From Burkholderiales bacterium (GTDB lineage: Bacteria; Pseudomonadota; Gammaproteobacteria; Burkholderiales; CAIKXV01), in contig JAIENF010000502.1 in NCBI GenBank assembly GCA_019751575.1, positions 1 to 5,448 on the forward strand: a DNA stretch of 5,448 nt, given 5' to 3'. Under the pieces are notes generated by a model. It saw only the letters and a list, made by a program, of their open reading frames with translations, searched no databases and was not told where the DNA came from. Made by a program: the position numbers and the translations under genes. Below, piece by piece: positions 4,947 to 5,448 of the stretch. Within the stretch, counting starts at the first letter, position 1. Each line of letters starts with the position of its first letter.

Positions 4947-5448
4947 TCGCAGGCTTCGGCAAGCGCGCTCCTGCGGGGCGCGCGGCGGCATGGCTGGTGG
5001 CTGCGGCGTTCGCCGCCGGCCTGCCGTCTCCGGCCGATGCGCAGCTGTTCACCGATACCGAGTCGCGCAAGGCCATCGCCGCGCAACGCGAGACCATCGC
5101 CGCCCAGCAGCAGCAGATCGCCGACCTCACACGGCAGTCGGGCGAACTGTCGACGCGGATCAACCAGCTCGAGAACGCGCTCAAGTCGCAGTCGCTGCTC
5201 GACGTGCTGAACCAGGTCGAGGCGTTGCAGGCCGAGATGCGGAAGCTGCGCGGCCAGCAGGAAGTATTGACCCATGCGATCGAGACGGCGGCGCGCCGCC
5301 AGCGCGACATGTACATCGACCTCGATTCCCGGCTGAAGCGCCTCGAAACCGCGGCACCGTCGCCTGCACCTGGCGTGCCGCCGGTCGTACCGGTTGCGCC
5401 GTCGGCGCCCGGCCTGCCGCCTGCGGGCGCCGCGCCGGCGTTACCCGG
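4943..5448 (+). CDS. cpoB: CpoB (YbgF), periplasmic Tol-Pal-associated cell division coordinator, N-terminal part
   Basis: The frame is open from GTG 4943 to the window end (168 residues), with no stop, so the gene is cut by the contig edge. A signal peptide is visible: basic GKRAPAGR, hydrophobic AAAWLVAAAFAAGL, cleavage after PADA (33) before QLFTDTESRKAI. A coiled coil rich in Gln, Glu and Leu follows (about 40-135), including LLDVLNQVEALQAEMRKLRG and DMYIDLDSRLKRLE. This matches the trimerising N-terminal region of the family. A Pro/Ala linker runs from 137 to the edge; the C-terminal TPR domain is off the window. CpoB links Tol-Pal with PBP1B-driven peptidoglycan synthesis during constriction in E. 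coli. There is no in-frame ATG before the coiled coil. The GTG overlaps the pal stop (GTGA), which fits translational coupling, and no good ribosome site is seen. Confidence 0.9.
   Translation, partial: MIAGFGKRAPAGRAAAWLVAAAFAAGLPSPADAQLFTDTESRKAIAAQRETIAAQQQQIADLTRQSGELSTRINQLENALKSQSLLDVLNQVEALQAEMRKLRGQQEVLTHAIETAARRQRDMYIDLDSRLKRLETAAPSPAPGVPPVVPVAPSAPGLPPAGAAPALP

Noticed and set aside
1..5448. An undescribed defence, toxin or mobile system
   Set aside because: Every substantial + strand frame is a recognisable member of the ruvB-tol-pal cluster. No repeats, integrase, transposase, tRNA or foreign-composition island was seen.

Overview
This window is a GC-rich stretch of proteobacterial chromosome carrying one tightly packed block, all on the + strand: 3' end of ruvB, then ybgC, tolQ, tolR, tolA, tolB, pal and the 5' part of cpoB (ybgF). 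It is the canonical Tol-Pal cell-envelope locus. The order ruvB-ybgC-tolQRAB-pal-cpoB, the wording of Pal's peptidoglycan-binding loop, and the N-terminal part of CpoB (LFTDTESRKAI, then a coiled coil ending DLDSRLKRLE) look most like Betaproteobacteria, with high-GC Gammaproteobacteria as the alternative. This placement is inferred from remembered family sequences, not from a search.

Layout. Bases 1-13 are not genomic: they match the 3' end of the Illumina adapter, and the real sequence starts at about base 14 inside ruvB. ruvB ends at 135 and overlaps ybgC (122-637) by 14 bases. ybgC overlaps tolQ (634-1308) by ATGA. A 28-base gap leads to tolR (1337-1768), and a 75-base gap with an uncertain start leads to tolA (about 1844-2710). 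The only sizeable gap, 2711 to about 2889, precedes tolB (to 4248) and could hold an internal promoter. pal (4260-4946) has the best Shine-Dalgarno sequence in the window. cpoB starts on a GTG overlapping the pal stop and runs off the end at 5448. No RNA gene, mobile element, CRISPR array or convincing terminator was seen.

How the genes work together (known biology of the families). TolQ and TolR form the inner-membrane proton channel that energises TolA. TolA spans the periplasm and contacts TolB and Pal. TolB is the periplasmic beta-propeller that binds and releases Pal, the outer-membrane lipoprotein that grips peptidoglycan. CpoB links this machine to peptidoglycan synthesis during constriction. 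YbgC is a cytoplasmic acyl-CoA thioesterase routinely encoded with them. All key residues that I could check are present (TolQ TM2 and TM3 threonines, TolR Asp24, Pal lipobox and Asp155/Arg170).

I found no undescribed system. Points deserving a second look are the adapter remnant at the contig edge, the unclear tolA start (a near copy of the tolR initiation context opens a 25-codon frame ending inside tolA), a possible 9-codon leader before tolR, and the tolA-tolB gap.
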